From the NCBI RefSeq assembly GCF_000143415.4, contig NW_003314263.1, positions 1,886,749 to 1,950,748 on the forward strand: DNA of 64,000 nucleotides. Direction: 5' to 3'. Origin of the DNA: Selaginella moellendorffii (lineage: Eukaryota > Streptophyta > Lycopodiopsida > Selaginellales > Selaginellaceae). This document shows positions 23,325 to 37,666 of the stretch, one piece after another. The position numbers and the translations under genes were made by a program. Each line of letters opens with the position of its first letter. Position 1 is the first letter of the stretch. A model generated the notes under the pieces. The model saw only the letters and a list, made by a program, of their open reading frames with translations. It made no database searches and was not told the DNA's origin.

Positions 23325-24377
23325 GGCGCCGGAGCCGCGATCCGCTGGAAATCACCGAGAATCGTGAGCGCCTTGCCGCTCACAGACGGCGCGCTGGGCT
23401 AGATCGCGATAACCTAAACCCGCATTGCTCAATCCAAAATCCCTCTAGCTCGCTAGGGCTTCTACGAACAAAGGCATGGTTTGAAGCCAACGGTCATATT
23501 GCGTAGCGACCGTTGATTTTGTCCTGGAGATTTGAGTACACAGTCGCGTGTTCGATCCATAGCACGTCACAGGCGGAATTAGGGCAGATTTTAGGGTATT
23601 TATTTTGTCCCGGGCGGCGCAAGTTTAGGGCTCTTGTGGCAGTGTGTGTGTACTAGAGCTGTGCTTGCTCCCTTTGCAGCTCTTGAATGGTACTACTGCT
23701 AGATTCCTTGTGGGGAGCGTGGGCAGTTGTTTCGTAGGCGCTGCCAATCACGAATCTCAACAATCACGCTCTCTAGATCTAGAATTTTGCTTCTTCTCGC
23801 CGCTCGTTAGGCAGAACATTGGGGCTTTTTCTCTCGTCGCCCGCGATGTGTTGTACAGTGGCAAAATTCTCCCGCATCGCTCCGGGTAGCCTGTAGATAA
23901 TCTGGATAAGCAGGCTCTTTCGAAAACGGTGCTAGATTTCTCAGGAATTTGGAATTCAAGGGTGCTGTGATGATGAATTTGCCAGTTTTTAGCCAGTTCT
24001 GCTTCTGAAATCTTCGTGATCGAGAACTGGTACTCTTAGTCTGAGCTCTTTCTTGCCATTGCTCGTTTCAAGAGGCGTTACCCTAGCGATCTCTTTCGCT
24101 GGGGGTGTCGATTCGAGCATAGATCGATTGTTTAAGTCCAGCTTTAAACCATTGCCAGAGATCCCATTTCAATCGGCCTGGCAATGACCTGTCTACTGGA
24201 ACATGTTAAGAACCCTAAAACTACGGACGAATATTCGTTTTTAAAATTTAAATTTTGCGCGCGAACTAATCCTCTCGCGATCTTACGCGGTCGTGATCAG
24301 TAGAATACATTGAATTCATGAATTGAGAGGAAAGAATGGCGGCAAATCCTGCGCAAAACCTACAAATCCCCTGTGCT
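23325..24377. other. Intergenic region between kinesin and beta-tubulin genes
   Basis: It should hold the kinesin promoter and the beta-tubulin 3' UTR. No coding region with recognisable motifs was found; the + strand ORF at 23644-23889 lacks any family signature. Confidence 0.5.
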
Positions 24378-25996
<1,619 letters not shown>

Positions 25997-26347
25997 CGCT
26001 GATAGGATTCCTCCTCAATTACTGGGAATCGGGTCGATCGATCGATCGATTGATCGATGGATCGCTTCTTCCTCGTGAGAAGATTGATGAGAAAAAAGAG
26101 ATTTTTTTTCGAGAGAAGTTTGCGGCCACACTTTTGCTCTTTTCAGTTTGGTTGTTTCGTGTGAAGTTGAAGGAAACTGTCGGCCACCAGAACCGCCGAA
26201 ACCGCCGGAACCGTCACTCGGCTAAGGCGGGCATATTCGATCTAGGATGACGTGGTTAACCGGCTGCCACGTCTGCCCATGAACTCCGGGAACTAGGGCT
26301 TATGTGTCTGGGTTTAGGGGCACGTTGTTTGGGGGTTTTTGGCAGCG
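25997..26347. promoter_or_regulatory. Shared bidirectional promoter region
   Basis: 351 bp separate the divergent start codons of beta-tubulin (-) and the gene at 26348 (+). It contains an (atcg)n run at about 26034-26057 and the short repeat gaaccgccgaaaccgccggaaccg at about 26189. No TATA box was clearly visible. Confidence 0.5.
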
Positions 26348-27667
26348 ATGGCGATGGAGAGATGTGCCACCGCGCCGCCGTCCGGGTACCTGGAGAGCTT
26401 CAGCACATTCGAGGCGCCGGTATGTAACATTCTTGCGAGATTTTGCTGGATCGTTTGTTCTTGAGCGGCGGCATTGCGAAATCTCGCCTCTATTGCGAAA
26501 TTTTGCTAGATCGTTTCCTCTTGAGCAGCGGCATTTTGGTTTCTTCCAAGAGTAATGTGTTCTTGCCCTGGATTTTTTCCAGTTCCAGCCTGGTATGCGA
26601 TACATACCACATGATCTTGGCTATGAAGCTCCCTATCGACCGGGCAAGGCCGTGTCCTTCCCCGACGCCAAAGGTCGCGTATCAAGCTTGGATGATGGAT
26701 TGGTCGCGCGGACTCCAACTCTGGTATGCTTTCTCGCATTTCCTCTTTCTTGGGAATTTAATCTAAGAACGCAACAACGGCCAGACGATTCACGATCGCT
26801 AAATCGTTGCCAGGAGATTATGATTGAGATTCTTCGTCGAGTTTCTCTCTCCGAGTCGTCTGCAAGCTCGGCAACTTTGGGTATGAATCTTTCTTTCTCC
26901 ATCGCTCTAACATCTGAAGTTTTCTTTCTCTCGCAGTGGAGGCCTGGCATTAAACGCGTTGATCCTGGAAGTGGTTCTCTGAGTGAGAGGCCTTTCAAAC
27001 CAAGCTTGCGTATGGTGCCCGGTCCCGAGGACAACAAGCTCGCGCTGTGGAAGTCGAGCATACACAGTGTTGATCACGTAGACGAGAGCCTCGGGGATTC
27101 CAAGTGGAAGTCCTCGCGGCATCGGCCCTCGATATTCTCCGAGTGGTATCTCGACGAGACTGCCAACCCCGAGTGGCGATCCACCAGGAAGCCTGGAACG
27201 TATTTACACCAGCCCGAGTGGATTCCACCCTTCCGGGAGTACGAAGGCAAAGTTCCTCGCCGGGTATGCATTGAAGCTTTTTTCTTCTTCATTCGTTTTC
27301 TAAGACTTTGGTACCTCTGTGACAGTTCTACTCGATTGTTCCTGGTGAAGCAGCGAGAGCGGCAGCTGCAGCCGGTGCTGCCGCTGGAGCTGCTGGTGCT
27401 ACGAGCAGAGGCGGCCCGGTTGGGAAAAGAAAAAGCAAAGTTTACAACCAGTTCGCGACGACTTTACACTACGACGAGAACAAGAGATTTGTGGGAGGGA
27501 TCAAGATCGTCCCGAGGCCTAAGAGTGATACTCTGGGGCCTTTCGTGTCAGAGCAGACACCCAGGACAAAGAGGCAGTTTACCAGTCACATTTGTCACAC
27601 AGATGGCGTTAGCACTCTCATGAATCACAACCAGGATAAGGACTACAACTCGTACATATTCCACTAG
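26348..27667 (+). CDS. Unrecognised conserved-looking protein, possibly microtubule/axoneme associated
   Basis: Four phase-0 exons (26348-26419, 26583-26723, 26937-27263, 27326-27667) give about 293 aa. The sequence begins MAMERCATAPPSGYLESF and has FQPGMRYIPHDLGYEAPYR, a region dense in Trp-containing turns (KWKSSRHRPSIFSEWYLDE, NPEWRSTRKPG, QPEWIPPFREYEG), a low-complexity Ala/Gly run, and a C-terminus VYNQFATTLHYDENKR...DKDYNSYIFH. There are no membrane segments, signal peptide or known catalytic motif. I do not recognise the family. Short W/P/Y-rich, extended proteins of this look include microtubule inner proteins of flagella, and lycophyte sperm are flagellated; with the divergent beta-tubulin neighbour this is only a suggestion. 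It converges on the aldo-keto reductase gene, 147 bp from stop to stop. Confidence 0.75.
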
Positions 27668-27814
27668 AGTACTCGCAATCGTACCGGCATAGCTGGGAGA
27701 ATATCGACTTGGAATTGGCAGGACTTCAAACTTTCTTATTCATCAGAAGTTCTTAACTTGGAAGTTGTGACAGATTCAAGCAGAAGAAATCAGCGTGGCA
27801 AAGCTTGCAGCGGT

Positions 27815-29155
27815 TTATATTTCTCCGTCCCAGAGCTCTTTGACGCTCTTGTATGGACTGGTGGAGTCGTTCACCCATTCATTCCCAGGCATGCCCCGTT
27901 TCTACACAAAGCAGACACGAGAGTTATGATCTTCTGCCAACAACGATCCAAGAACTTAGTACCTGGGAGATCTTGGAGAACTTTTGGAGGTCCTCCTCTG
28001 CAATGGTGAAATCGAAGACCTCCAGGTTGGACTTGAGACGGTCGGCATTGGTGCTCTTGGGAAGAACAGAGTTTCCAGATTGGATCCCCCATCTCAGAGC
28101 AACCTGTGCCGGGGACTTTCCAAGCTTCTCGGCGATCTCCTTGACAACCGGGTCGCTGAGCACACTCGTTCCTGTCGATCCAAGAGGCGAGTAACCCTGC
28201 GGTAAACAATGTTCTTGAGCTTTTCTTCTTTGATATAACCATAGCTCTTCCTTACCGAGAGATGGACTCCTTTGGTCTTGCAAAACTGGCGAAGCTTGTT
28301 TTGCTGCCACAGTGGATTGCATTCCACCTGGTCCACTGCGGGTGGAATCCTCGCGGTGTTGAGCAGATCTTCGAGCTTCTTGCAGGAAAAGTTGCTCACG
28401 CCGATCGCTCGGACTTTGCCCGAATCGACGAGCTTCTCCATCGCTCGCCAGGTCCCCGGGATGTCTGGAGCGATGAAGCTCTCGGGGCTTGTGTTCATTC
28501 CTTGGACGCTGTTCTTGAATCGAATAGGCCAGTGGATCTAGACAAGAGAAGAATCGTCAGCAAAAAAGTTTACAATCATCCTAGAGTTCTAAAGTTGACA
28601 GGCACAAAAGTTCTTTTGATCTTACGAGATAGAGATCCAAGTAGTCGAGCTGGAGATCTTTGAGAGTTGCCTCCAGCGCTTTTGGCACGTCCTCCGGATC
28701 ATGGTCGGTGTTCCTGGTTTAATTCCAACACAAGAGGTGAAAAAGGAGACACGAGATCTTCTTTGTTACCAGAGTTTAGAAGTAATCCACACATCCTCGC
28801 GCTTGACAATCCCGGATTTGAAAACTTCGCTCAAGGCCTCGCCGATCTAAGCAAGAACGCACGAATCTTTTAGAGCTTGAAAGAAAGAACTCAAAAGCTA
28901 CCACTTACCTCTTTCTGGTTTCCATAGACGCTAGCACAATCAATATGACGATAACCAACCTGATCAAATAACCACATTCAGTCCCGGATCCAGCGAAACA
29001 AAGAAAAGATTGGATCTTACTTCCAGGGCAGTCTTCACAGCCTTTCCAACCAAACCGGGCTCCGCTTGCCAAGTTCCAAGACCCACCGCCGGGATCGAAG
29101 CTCCATTGCTGAGCTTGAAATGGAATGGACCCTCCAATCCAGCCGACGAACCCAT
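27815..29155 (-). CDS. NADPH-dependent aldo-keto reductase, AKR4C type
   Basis: A multi-exon gene (ATG 29155, TAA 27815) encoding about 310 aa. The start [18 protein letters not shown] leads into [12 protein letters not shown]. The AKR tetrad is visible as [10 protein letters not shown] (Asp and Tyr), DVWITSKLW (Lys) and YLIHWP (His). Further blocks are [37 protein letters not shown] and [15 protein letters not shown] (cofactor 2'-phosphate binding). The last exon encodes [25 protein letters not shown]. The plant AKR4C group reduces aldehydes and sugar or lipid-derived carbonyls in the cytosol during stress. The start is supported by a TATA-like box at 29248-29255. Confidence 0.93.
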
Positions 29156-29247
29156 GGCACCAAGAAAAAAAATTTCCACCAAGCAGTGGCAAAAAGAAGA
29201 ACAAGAGAACTCGAGAAAACTCGAAGAACTCCTCTAGCAACCAAAAG

Positions 29248-29255
29248 TTTATATA
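29248..29255 (-). promoter_or_regulatory. TATA box of the aldo-keto reductase gene
   Basis: tatataaa on the minus strand, 93 bp upstream of the start codon at 29155. Confidence 0.55.
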
Positions 29256-29761
29256 GCTCAAGAAAGAAAAAGAGAGAATTCCACCTTTCTAATTGTCTGC
29301 TCGACACGTGGGCCAATAGCGAAACGCCATTCGTTTTTCATAAAGAGGAATCGAGCCGGAGACGTGTTCGTCTTCTAAGCAGTTTCACGAGAAAGGACTC
29401 GAGCCGTGGACCTGGTCGTGAACAAATTAAATGTCGCCCACTCGTTTCTCAGTGGTCCAAATGGATGGTCCCCGTTTTCTAGAATATGCGCGGAATAACC
29501 ATTTTACCGCGCTTTTGTTTATCCTTGGGAAAAGAATGTCCGTTTCAAAAATGCCGGGAGTGATTGACGGCCCAAATCTATCTCGCGGGGCGCACGTTAA
29601 TCTCCGCCCTTAGCTTGGAACTGTCGAGATTGCGCTCGCGCGTCTACACCGTTGATCTGGTAGGGTTTTTAAGGCATCTTATTTTATTTGTCTTGCGTGG
29701 AATGTGGCTATGGTGGAGCTTCCCGCGGCGCGCTTGAGCTCCTCCTCGGCGTCCTCGATCG

Positions 29762-32700
29762 ATGTTGGTGAGGGTAGGGCTCGCGGTCACTTGCTCGGTC
29801 GCGGCATTGGCGCTAAATCACATCAAGAGCAAGCGCGAGAGAGATGCCGCCGGTAGGTTTTCTTGGATGCATTGCCAGCGGATTGCCGATGCTCTGTGTG
29901 GAATTTTTGTCCAGAATTTCAAGCGAGGATCGCCAAGAAGAAGCAGCGCAATGACAAGGAGATCGTTGCCTATGGAGACAATCCAGCGCCGAGTGAAGAG
30001 GTATGCGATGTTGCGTAACAACGCTCCCAATTTTCTTTTTCTTTGTCATTGAATAGGAGGAAGAAGAAGTGAAGCAAGTTAACGTGGTAGTTCGCAAAAA
30101 CGAGAGAAACGAGCTGCTTCTTCCAGAGATCGAAGACCTTATATCGAATGGATTGGACATTTTTCCAGAGCCAGATGATGGGAAAGGTGGAATTAAACTC
30201 GTGGATGAGATCGGGGATTTGAAAGCCAGGCTCCAGCAGCTCCAGGAAAAAGAGAGGAAGCTCAACGCAGAGCTTTTGGATTACTATGGTCTCAAGGAAC
30301 GGGAAAAAGGCGTCAAGGAGCTGGAAGCTCAGCTTCTGGTAAAGGATGAACAGATTACTAGCCTCACGGCATCAATCCGGAAGTTGGAGGATGAAAAAAA
30401 GAAGATGGCCGACGACATCAAAGCCGCTAGTAAATCCAGAGGCGAGCTCAGTGAAGCAAGGATGAAGATCAAGGATTTGCAGAAGCAACTTTCCAGTGGA
30501 ACGGGAACAAATGCGGCACAGAACGCGGCGCAGATCACCATGTTAAAACAGCAGCTCGAAACACTTAAAGCTAAGGAGCAGAGCTCGATGAAAAGGAATT
30601 TTGAGATCGAGAAGAAAATGCAAACGTTGAAGGAGCTTGAGATTGAGGTGGTCGAACTTCGCCGGACTTGTAGAGAGCTTCAACACCAGAAACGAGACCT
30701 GACAGTGAAGCTTTCAGCAGCCGAAGCTCAAGTGTCTTCATTATCGAGCGTAACAGAGGTAAACAGCCTTCCTTCTTTCGGTTTTTCTTTAGAACTTGCT
30801 TCTTTCCTACACTCTTTTGGTTTTTACAGACTGAGCTGGTGGCCCGGGCAAACAACGAATCTCAAATTCTAAGACACGCAAACGATGACTTGATGCGGCA
30901 AGTTGAAGGCCTTCAAAATAATCGGTTTAGCGAAGTTGAAGAGCTTGTTTATTTACGGTGGGTCAATGCGTGCTTACGCTACGAGCTACGTAATTTCAAG
31001 GCAGCCGATGGGAAATTTACAGCTTTGGATCTCAACAAGAGTCTGAGCCCGAGATCTCAAGAGAAGGCGAAGCAACTTATGCTGGAGTATGCTGGTCCCG
31101 ACTTACTGGCAATGAGATCCAAGGAAACTCTACCGGACAGTGGCTATGACAGTCCTTTCTCGCGTACGTCCTCCGACAGCATTGACATGGACGACTCGCA
31201 ATACGGTAGTGAGGAATCCAGCTCCAAGAAACCTGGCTTGATCAAACGACTCAAGAAGTGGGGTCGTAGCAAGGATGATTCTCAAGTTGGCGATAAACCG
31301 AAAGGCGAGAAGAACAAGAGCCCGGGGCATAGGATTGCCACACCGGCTAGTCCTATGGGACCTCTAGAAACGATATTGCTAAGGAACAGCAAGGACTCTG
31401 GGATCACAACTTACGGTTCTGTGGACACGGATGGTGCTTCTCCAAACGAATCGCCTGCGAAGGGAAAGCAAGAGCCAGCAAAGTTGACGCCACTAAAGAC
31501 CAAGTCGGACGGCCTAAACAGTATCGCTGCTTCATTCCAGCTTATGTCACGGTCCGTTGTAGGCAGTGACGTTGCCGACAAGTACCCCGCTTTCAAGGAC
31601 AGGCACAAGCTGGCTGTGGAGCGGGAGAAGGCTATTAAAGAGAAAGTGGAAGAGATAGCAGCAAGCAAGAAGCCAGAGGCTGTCGCGAAAATGACGCCTG
31701 CGGAAGTTGAGAAACGAGAACTTCGGGTTGCTAAGCCACCTCCAAAGCCTTCCTTGGCTGGGCCACCAACGCAGACTGTTCTCCCTCCCAGGCTCGCAGG
31801 AACTGCACCACCGCCACCTCCGCCTCCTCCAGGTATTCCAGGTGCTCCACCCTTGCCACCGGGTGCTCCAGGAGCGCCACCTCCGCCGCCTCCCTTGCCT
31901 GGCATGGGTAAGCCACAGGGCCAAAGTGGAAGCAAGGTTCAACGAGCTCCCGAGGTGGTGGAGTTTTATCAGTCCTTGATGAAGCGAGACGCAAGGAAAG
32001 ATGCGGCAGTTTCTAGCTCCGGAAACGCATCATCAGAAGCTCGAAGCAACCTGATCGGTGAAATCGAGAACCGGTCATCACATCTTCTAGCGGTATGTAG
32101 CTTTGTCTTGCGTTATTTTTTATCTGACTTTTGTGTGGATTCGCAGATAAAAGCTGATGTTGAGACGCAAGGCGACTTTGTCAACTCACTGGCTGCTGAG
32201 GTTCGTGCTGCAGTCTACTCGAACATTGACGATATCCTTGCATTTGTCAACTGGCTTGACGAGGAGCTCGCATTCCTGGTATGGATAGTACTGTAACCGG
32301 GTTGTAACAGGCTATAACAAGAGCTTTTCTTGCAGGTGGACGAGAGAGCGGTCTTGAAGCACTTCGATTGGCCGGAGGCAAAGGCTGACGCTTTGCGGGA
32401 AGCTGCGTTTGAATATCAAGATCTCCAAAAACTAGAAGCGGACATCTCTTCCTACAAAGATGACCCCCGCGTACCCCGAGACGCCGCTTTGAAACGAATG
32501 TTTTCACTCCTAGAAAAGTAAGCGCTCCTTCCTTCTAGTCCCTGACTTTTTTAACTTCTTGTCCTTGCCACCACCACAGGGTAGAGCAAAGCGTATTCGC
32601 ACTCTTGCGAACAAGGGACATGGCTATAGCACGCTACAAGGAGTTCAACATACCAACGTACTGGATGCTCGACTCGGGACTTATTGGAAAGGTAAATGTT

Positions 32701-33049
32701 GACAGCACGCACATCTTTGTCTAAAACCAAGAGTTTTGCTTTTGTCTTTCCAGATCAAGCTCGCATCTGTCAAGCTAGCGCAGCAATACATGAACAGAGT
32801 TATAAAGGAGCTGGACTCTGTCCAAGATAAGGAGCCGCTACGAGAGTTCTTGCTCCTCCAAGGAGTCCGGTTTGCCTTTAGAGTTCACCAGGTAGAATCG
32901 CTAGCCAAGCTTTTGCAAACTTTCGATCCATTCGGCACTAATCCTGAGCTTGTTCTCTTCAGTTTGCTGGTGGCTTTGATCCAGAGAGTATGCGAACATT
33001 CGAAGAGCTGCGAAATCGTGCTCAAAGTGAGCAGCTCAAAAGGTCATGA
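29762..33049 (+). CDS. CHUP1: CHUP1, chloroplast-positioning actin regulator
   Basis: Exons run from 29762-29852, 29915-30000 and 30057 onwards to the stop at 33049, giving about 1000 aa. Order: a hydrophobic N-terminal anchor (MLVRVGLAVTCSVAALAL), an acidic stretch EEEEEVKQVN, a long coiled coil (about 30180-30900), the diagnostic block NRFSEVEELVYLRWVNACLR (about 30922), LSPRSQEKAKQLMLEYAG, SKKPGLIKRLKKWG, a poly-Pro segment (about 31805-31900) and the conserved C-terminal domain (VVEFYQSLMKRD, HFDWPEAKADALREAAFEYQ, FNIPTYWMLDSGLIGKIK, RTFEELRNRAQ). This matches Arabidopsis CHUP1, which sits on the chloroplast outer envelope and nucleates short actin filaments for light-driven chloroplast movement. 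Part of its 3' end is duplicated at 37667-38271. Confidence 0.95.
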
Positions 33050-33104
33050 AAGTATCCTAACCTTCAGTTTTGCTTGTATCTATAGTGTCATCTAACAGTG
33101 GGCC

Positions 33105-33475
33105 TGGACAAATGTATAATTAAAACTAATAATATGGAAACAATCTTTCTGTGGTTTTGATAGACAAGGAAATCTAGAAAACAAACATACGTAAACCAAT
33201 TCTATATATAAAAACCAATACATATAAACCAATTATATTGATTGAATTCCATTGCCTTCCAGTTGCTTGGAGCATGATCTCCAAAGGTGTCCAACAGCAG
33301 GGCGTACCAAGGCATCCAGTGAAGTTATAAAGCTCAAGTGGAACCCAAAATGCTCATCTTGCCATTAGAGATAGTATTCTGTCAAGATCATCGCCTGGTG
33401 AGTGTTACAAAAATGTGATGGGCTCCTTTTCTGGAGGCTTTGCAATCCTGTCACAAGTAATATCAATAGCAAACT
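33105..33475 (+). repeat. Dispersed repeat copy 1, downstream of CHUP1
   Basis: It shares blocks with 37190-37485 in the same orientation and order: gacaaatgt-taattaaaa followed by gaaacaatctttctgtggtttt, then aaaccaattata-tgattgaa-tccattg, then gtcacaagta-tatcaatagcaa-ctcat. The remainder of 33050-33718 shows no gene. Confidence 0.75.
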
Positions 33476-33718
33476 CATAATCACTAAGTGTCTATGTTGT
33501 TAGCATGAGCAATGCTTGTGCCAAGACCTTGCATTTGAAGCTGTATTATATCATTTTTACGCATCCCTCGAGAAGGTAGAAGACGTCAACCACGTCGTCA
33601 ACCAGTGCCCAGCGTACACTAGCTTTGGTAGAGCGTGATCAGAATGGCAATAATAGACTTTAATAAATAATGCGTTTCTATAAATCGGCAAAACTGTAAA
33701 GTAAGGGTTTTAGAAAAC

Positions 33719-36700
33719 ATGTCGGCCCTTAAGCTCCTGACTGGCATCGGTTTGGAGGAGACAACAGCGAGGAGCGCTCTTGAGAACCCCACACTTCTGT
33801 CCGCTCTCATTGCCATCATCCAAGAGGTGAGCCCATCTTCTCAAATTGCTCTTCTTGTGTCTTCTCCAACCTCTCTTTCTGCAGGCCGGAGTGGACAGCG
33901 GCTGCGACAAGCACATTGGCAAGCTTCTGTATACGGTATGGTTTTTGCCTTTCTTTGCTCGGCGGAGTAAGATCTTCGACCTTTCTCTCTGCCCAGGTTG
34001 CCGCAAGATACATCAATGGCGATCGCCCGCAGCACCTGTCCACTGTCTTGAGCTACATCGCGTCTGGAAAGGTGGGAACCTTTGTGCTCCGCTTTCTGAT
34101 GAAAACAAAAGCTCATGTTTGTCCGTTTGGTAGATGCGGAGCCACCAGCTAGAAGCAGCTCTAGAGTACATCACTGCTGCGAGGCGCAAGTCTATTAATC
34201 TCACCAAGTTTGAGAAGGCATGCGGAATAGGTAAGTCGAGTGTTTGTTTATCTTTTTCTTTTCTGTTCCTGCTCATGCACGGTGTTCCAGTGCCTGTCGA
34301 GGATGTGAAGGCTGCAGTTGATACCGTGATCAACAGAAACAAGGAAAAGCTTCTGGCGGAGCGCTATGCTGCCTTTAAAAGTGAGCTTTGTGTTTAACTT
34401 TATTTCTGATCGCTTAACTTTCTTTCGGATCAACTTCCAGTGTCATCTTTGGTGGCGCAGGTGAGGGAGCTCCAGCCGCACGCTGATCACAGAGACGTGA
34501 AAGCGGCACTGGATGGGCAGCTCTACGAGCTGCTGGGTGAGAAAACCGGGGACGCACACAAATCTAGAAAGGCCAACAAAGCTCGTGTTCCCGAGCAGCT
34601 TCCAGAGGAGGACCTGGATCCGTTCTCCTCATTTCCGAGCCCCCTGGACAACACGGGGCCTCACGTCGACGTCGAGCTGAGCGATGGAACGGTCTTCCGC
34701 CCGTCCAACTCGAGGGAAAAGCTGGAGAAACATCTCAGCGCCACCGGAGGGGCGGTGGTCACGCGTTTTCCACCCGAGCCCAATGGATATAGCCATTTAG
34801 GACATGGCAAGGCCATGGGTATGAACTTTGGCTTTGCGTGCGGGGCCAACGGGAAATGCTACCTGCGGTGAGTGTGGTTGAAAAGCTTTATCCATGCATG
34901 TAGAGCTAACGCCTTTTGCTGTTTGGCTGTGGCAGGCTGGACGATACGAATCCAGAAGGCGAGAGTGACGAGTTCACTGCCAACATCCAGGATATGGTTC
35001 AGTGGCTCGGGTGGAAGCCATTCAAGGTACAGCCTCTTTCTTGCCAGCCTTTCTTCTTTCTGTACTGATACCTCACTGTGGATTTGCTTCAAAAGGTGAC
35101 TTACTGTAGCGATTACTTCGAAGAGCTCTACGAGAAGGCTGTCGAACTTATCAAGCGAGGTTATGCTTATGTGGACCATCAGGTGTGTGATCTTCGTCAC
35201 CTTGTCGAAAATCTCAACTCCCCGGTGGTTTCTTTCCAGACGCCGGCAGAAGTAAAAGAGTACCGGGAGAAGCTATTAGAGAGCCCCTGGAGGAACCGTC
35301 CCATAGACGAGTCCCTGGAGCTGTTTGAGAAGATGCGGGCTGGTGCCGTCCCAGAAGGCCAGGCCACCTTGCGCATGAAACAAGACATGAAAAGCAACAA
35401 TGGCAACATGCTCGATCTCGTCGCTTACAGGATCAAGGTAAATCTCTCTCTCTTTCTCTTTCTCCAAGTTTCCTCCCTGACGCTGGAATGCCTCTCTCTA
35501 GTTTGCCTCGCATCCTCGAACGAAAGACAAGTGGTGTATATACCCCACTTACGACTACTCTCACTGCATCGTCGATTCTCTGGAGAACATTACGCACTCG
35601 GTATGGACACTGATTCGTTTTTCCCGTCCTCCGCCTCACTTTTTTCCCTTGTCACAGCTTTGTACGCTGGAGTTTGAGACCAGGCGCGTCTCTTACTATT
35701 GGTTGTTGGACAAGCTTGACATGTATCTCCCGTATGTCTGGGAGTATGGCCGCTTAAACGTGTCCAACAATCTGCTATCCAAGCGCAAGGTGAGCTTCCC
35801 GTTCGAGCATTCACAGCGCTGTGACACTGTTTGTTTTGGCAGCTCAAGTATCTGGTAGACAAGCAAATGGTTGATGGTTGGGATGATCCTCGCCTCTTGA
35901 CTCTGGCCGGGCTGCGTCGAAGGGGCGTTCCGCCGAACGCAATCAACAACTTCTGTCGTGCTCTAGGCAGAACACGCAGGTTTTTTCTTTTCTTTTTTCT
36001 TTTGTGGAAGTTTAAACAGTCTCTGATCTGGGCTTTACAGTGACAATCTCATAAGCACGGACCTGGTAGACCATTTCGTGCGGGAGGAGCTAAACAAGAC
36101 AGCACCGAGGACGATGGTGGTCTTCCAGCCGCTGAAGGTTCGTCGCTTCACTATTTCTGTATTTTTCATTCACTCCCCATGCATGAAGGTGACGATCATC
36201 AACTTTGAAGGTCACGAACAAGACCAGGTTGTGGAGGCGAAGCGCTTCCCGGACGCAAACTCTCCCACGTACAAGGTTTGTGGAATAGAGATTTGCACAG
36301 AAGAAAGAAGAAATCATCTTTTCCGCTGGCAGATACCCTTCACCAAGACCATATACATCGAGAGAACGGACTTTCGAGAGCACGACTCAAAGGACTACTA
36401 TGGTCTGTCCAAAGGAAAGTCGGTGCTGTTGCGGTATGCGTTCCCAATAACTTGCGTGGATTACATCTGCGTGGATGGTGAGGTTGTGGAGCTTTTGGCA
36501 ACTTACGATCCCCTCAAGGCCATCAAACCCAAGGTAGTCTTCGAGCTCATCTTCGAGCTCATTGATCATATTTGCTTTCCTCCCGGTACTGAAGTTGTTC
36601 GATTCTTTTGCTCCAGGGGGTCATCCACTGGGTTCCCGAAGCTGCGCCGGGAACAAAGGAGCTGACGGTCGAAGTGAGGCTTTTCGGCAAGCTGTTCAAA

Positions 36701-37036
36701 TCAGAGGTAAAGTAGTGAGAAAAACCTTTTCTTTTTCATACCTTCGTGTGTGTGTGTAACTGCAGGATCCCAGGCTCCACAGCAACTGGCTCGAGGATTT
36801 TAATCCCCAATCCAAGGAGGTGATCAATGATGCGGTTGCTCTCCACTGCTTGAAGGATGTGAAGTGCGGGGATTGCTTCCAGTTCGAGCGCAAAGGTATC
36901 ACACTAATTTTTCTTCCTTGTTTGGGGACCAATGGCAAGCTCTGTTCTAGGCTACTTCGTTGTGGACCGTGATTCCAGCTCGCGCAAGACTGTTTTCAAC
37001 CGGATCGTCGCTTTGAAGAGCTCGTTTAGAGGATGA
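33719..37036 (+). CDS. Glutaminyl-tRNA synthetase (cytosolic, eukaryotic type)
   Basis: About 15 small exons from ATG at 33719 ([21 protein letters not shown]) to TGA at 37034-37036. The first exons encode the eukaryote-specific N-terminal GlnRS domain ([10 protein letters not shown]-like [27 protein letters not shown]). The class I catalytic domain has [20 protein letters not shown], the HIGH-equivalent (about 34755-34816), [24 protein letters not shown], and SNNLLSKRK as the KMSKS equivalent (about 35763-35790). The C-terminal anticodon-binding barrels follow ([38 protein letters not shown]). The enzyme charges tRNA-Gln in the cytosol. Length and motif order are complete. Its 3' flank carries repeat copy 2. 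Confidence 0.95.
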
Positions 37037-37189
37037 TGGTCCACGCTCCGATGGGCCTCTTTCCAAACTGCTACCAATGCGAATCCTCGTAGTGCTTTAG
37101 GATGGTAAGCCCAGTTAAGTAAAAGAGCTGGAACTTAACTTGTTTTTGCAGGATCGATGCATTTTGCTCGTTGGAACTCGATCTTACAA

Positions 37190-37485
37190 GAGACAAATGT
37201 TTAATTAAAATAGAAACAATCTTTCTGTGGTTTTAAATCTCTAAAAAATGTGATTGTTCCACTTCTCCCACTTGTACCACAAACACGTCTCGCTCAGAAC
37301 ATGCTTTGGTATCTGTACAGCTGCTTCCGTCCCCATACACAAACCAATTATACTGATTGAAATCCATTGTCGTCTAATCTGTTGGATATTGAGATGTCGT
37401 GCCCACTTGCACATAATATCAAGATCGAGTGTCAGGGAAATTTGCAATATGTCACAAGTAGTATCAATAGCAAGCTCATGGAGTA
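37190..37485 (+). repeat. Dispersed repeat copy 2, downstream of the GlnRS gene
   Basis: It is collinear with 33105-33475 but carries a different spacer between the first and second shared blocks. Confidence 0.75.
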
Positions 37486-37666
37486 AACATTTAATACCTT
37501 AATAAACTATTTCTTCGTTTCATTTTTGAATATTGTCTATACCATTACTTTTGTTCAGATGAGAAGACCAGCATACTTGGAGATGATCATCGAGACATCA
37601 TATTTTGTATTAGCCAGCTCACCTCCCGCAGGGCATATTCCAGGGCTGCTTGGCTAGTTCAAAAAG

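Noticed and set aside
26814-26880. Possible extra exon (IMIEILRRVSLSES) in the unrecognised gene
   Set aside because: It has good splice-like ends, but joining it shifts the next exon into an early stop; skipping it keeps all exons in phase 0.
31411-31935. Gly-rich 174-codon minus-strand frame
   Set aside because: It is the antisense of the poly-proline segment of CHUP1.
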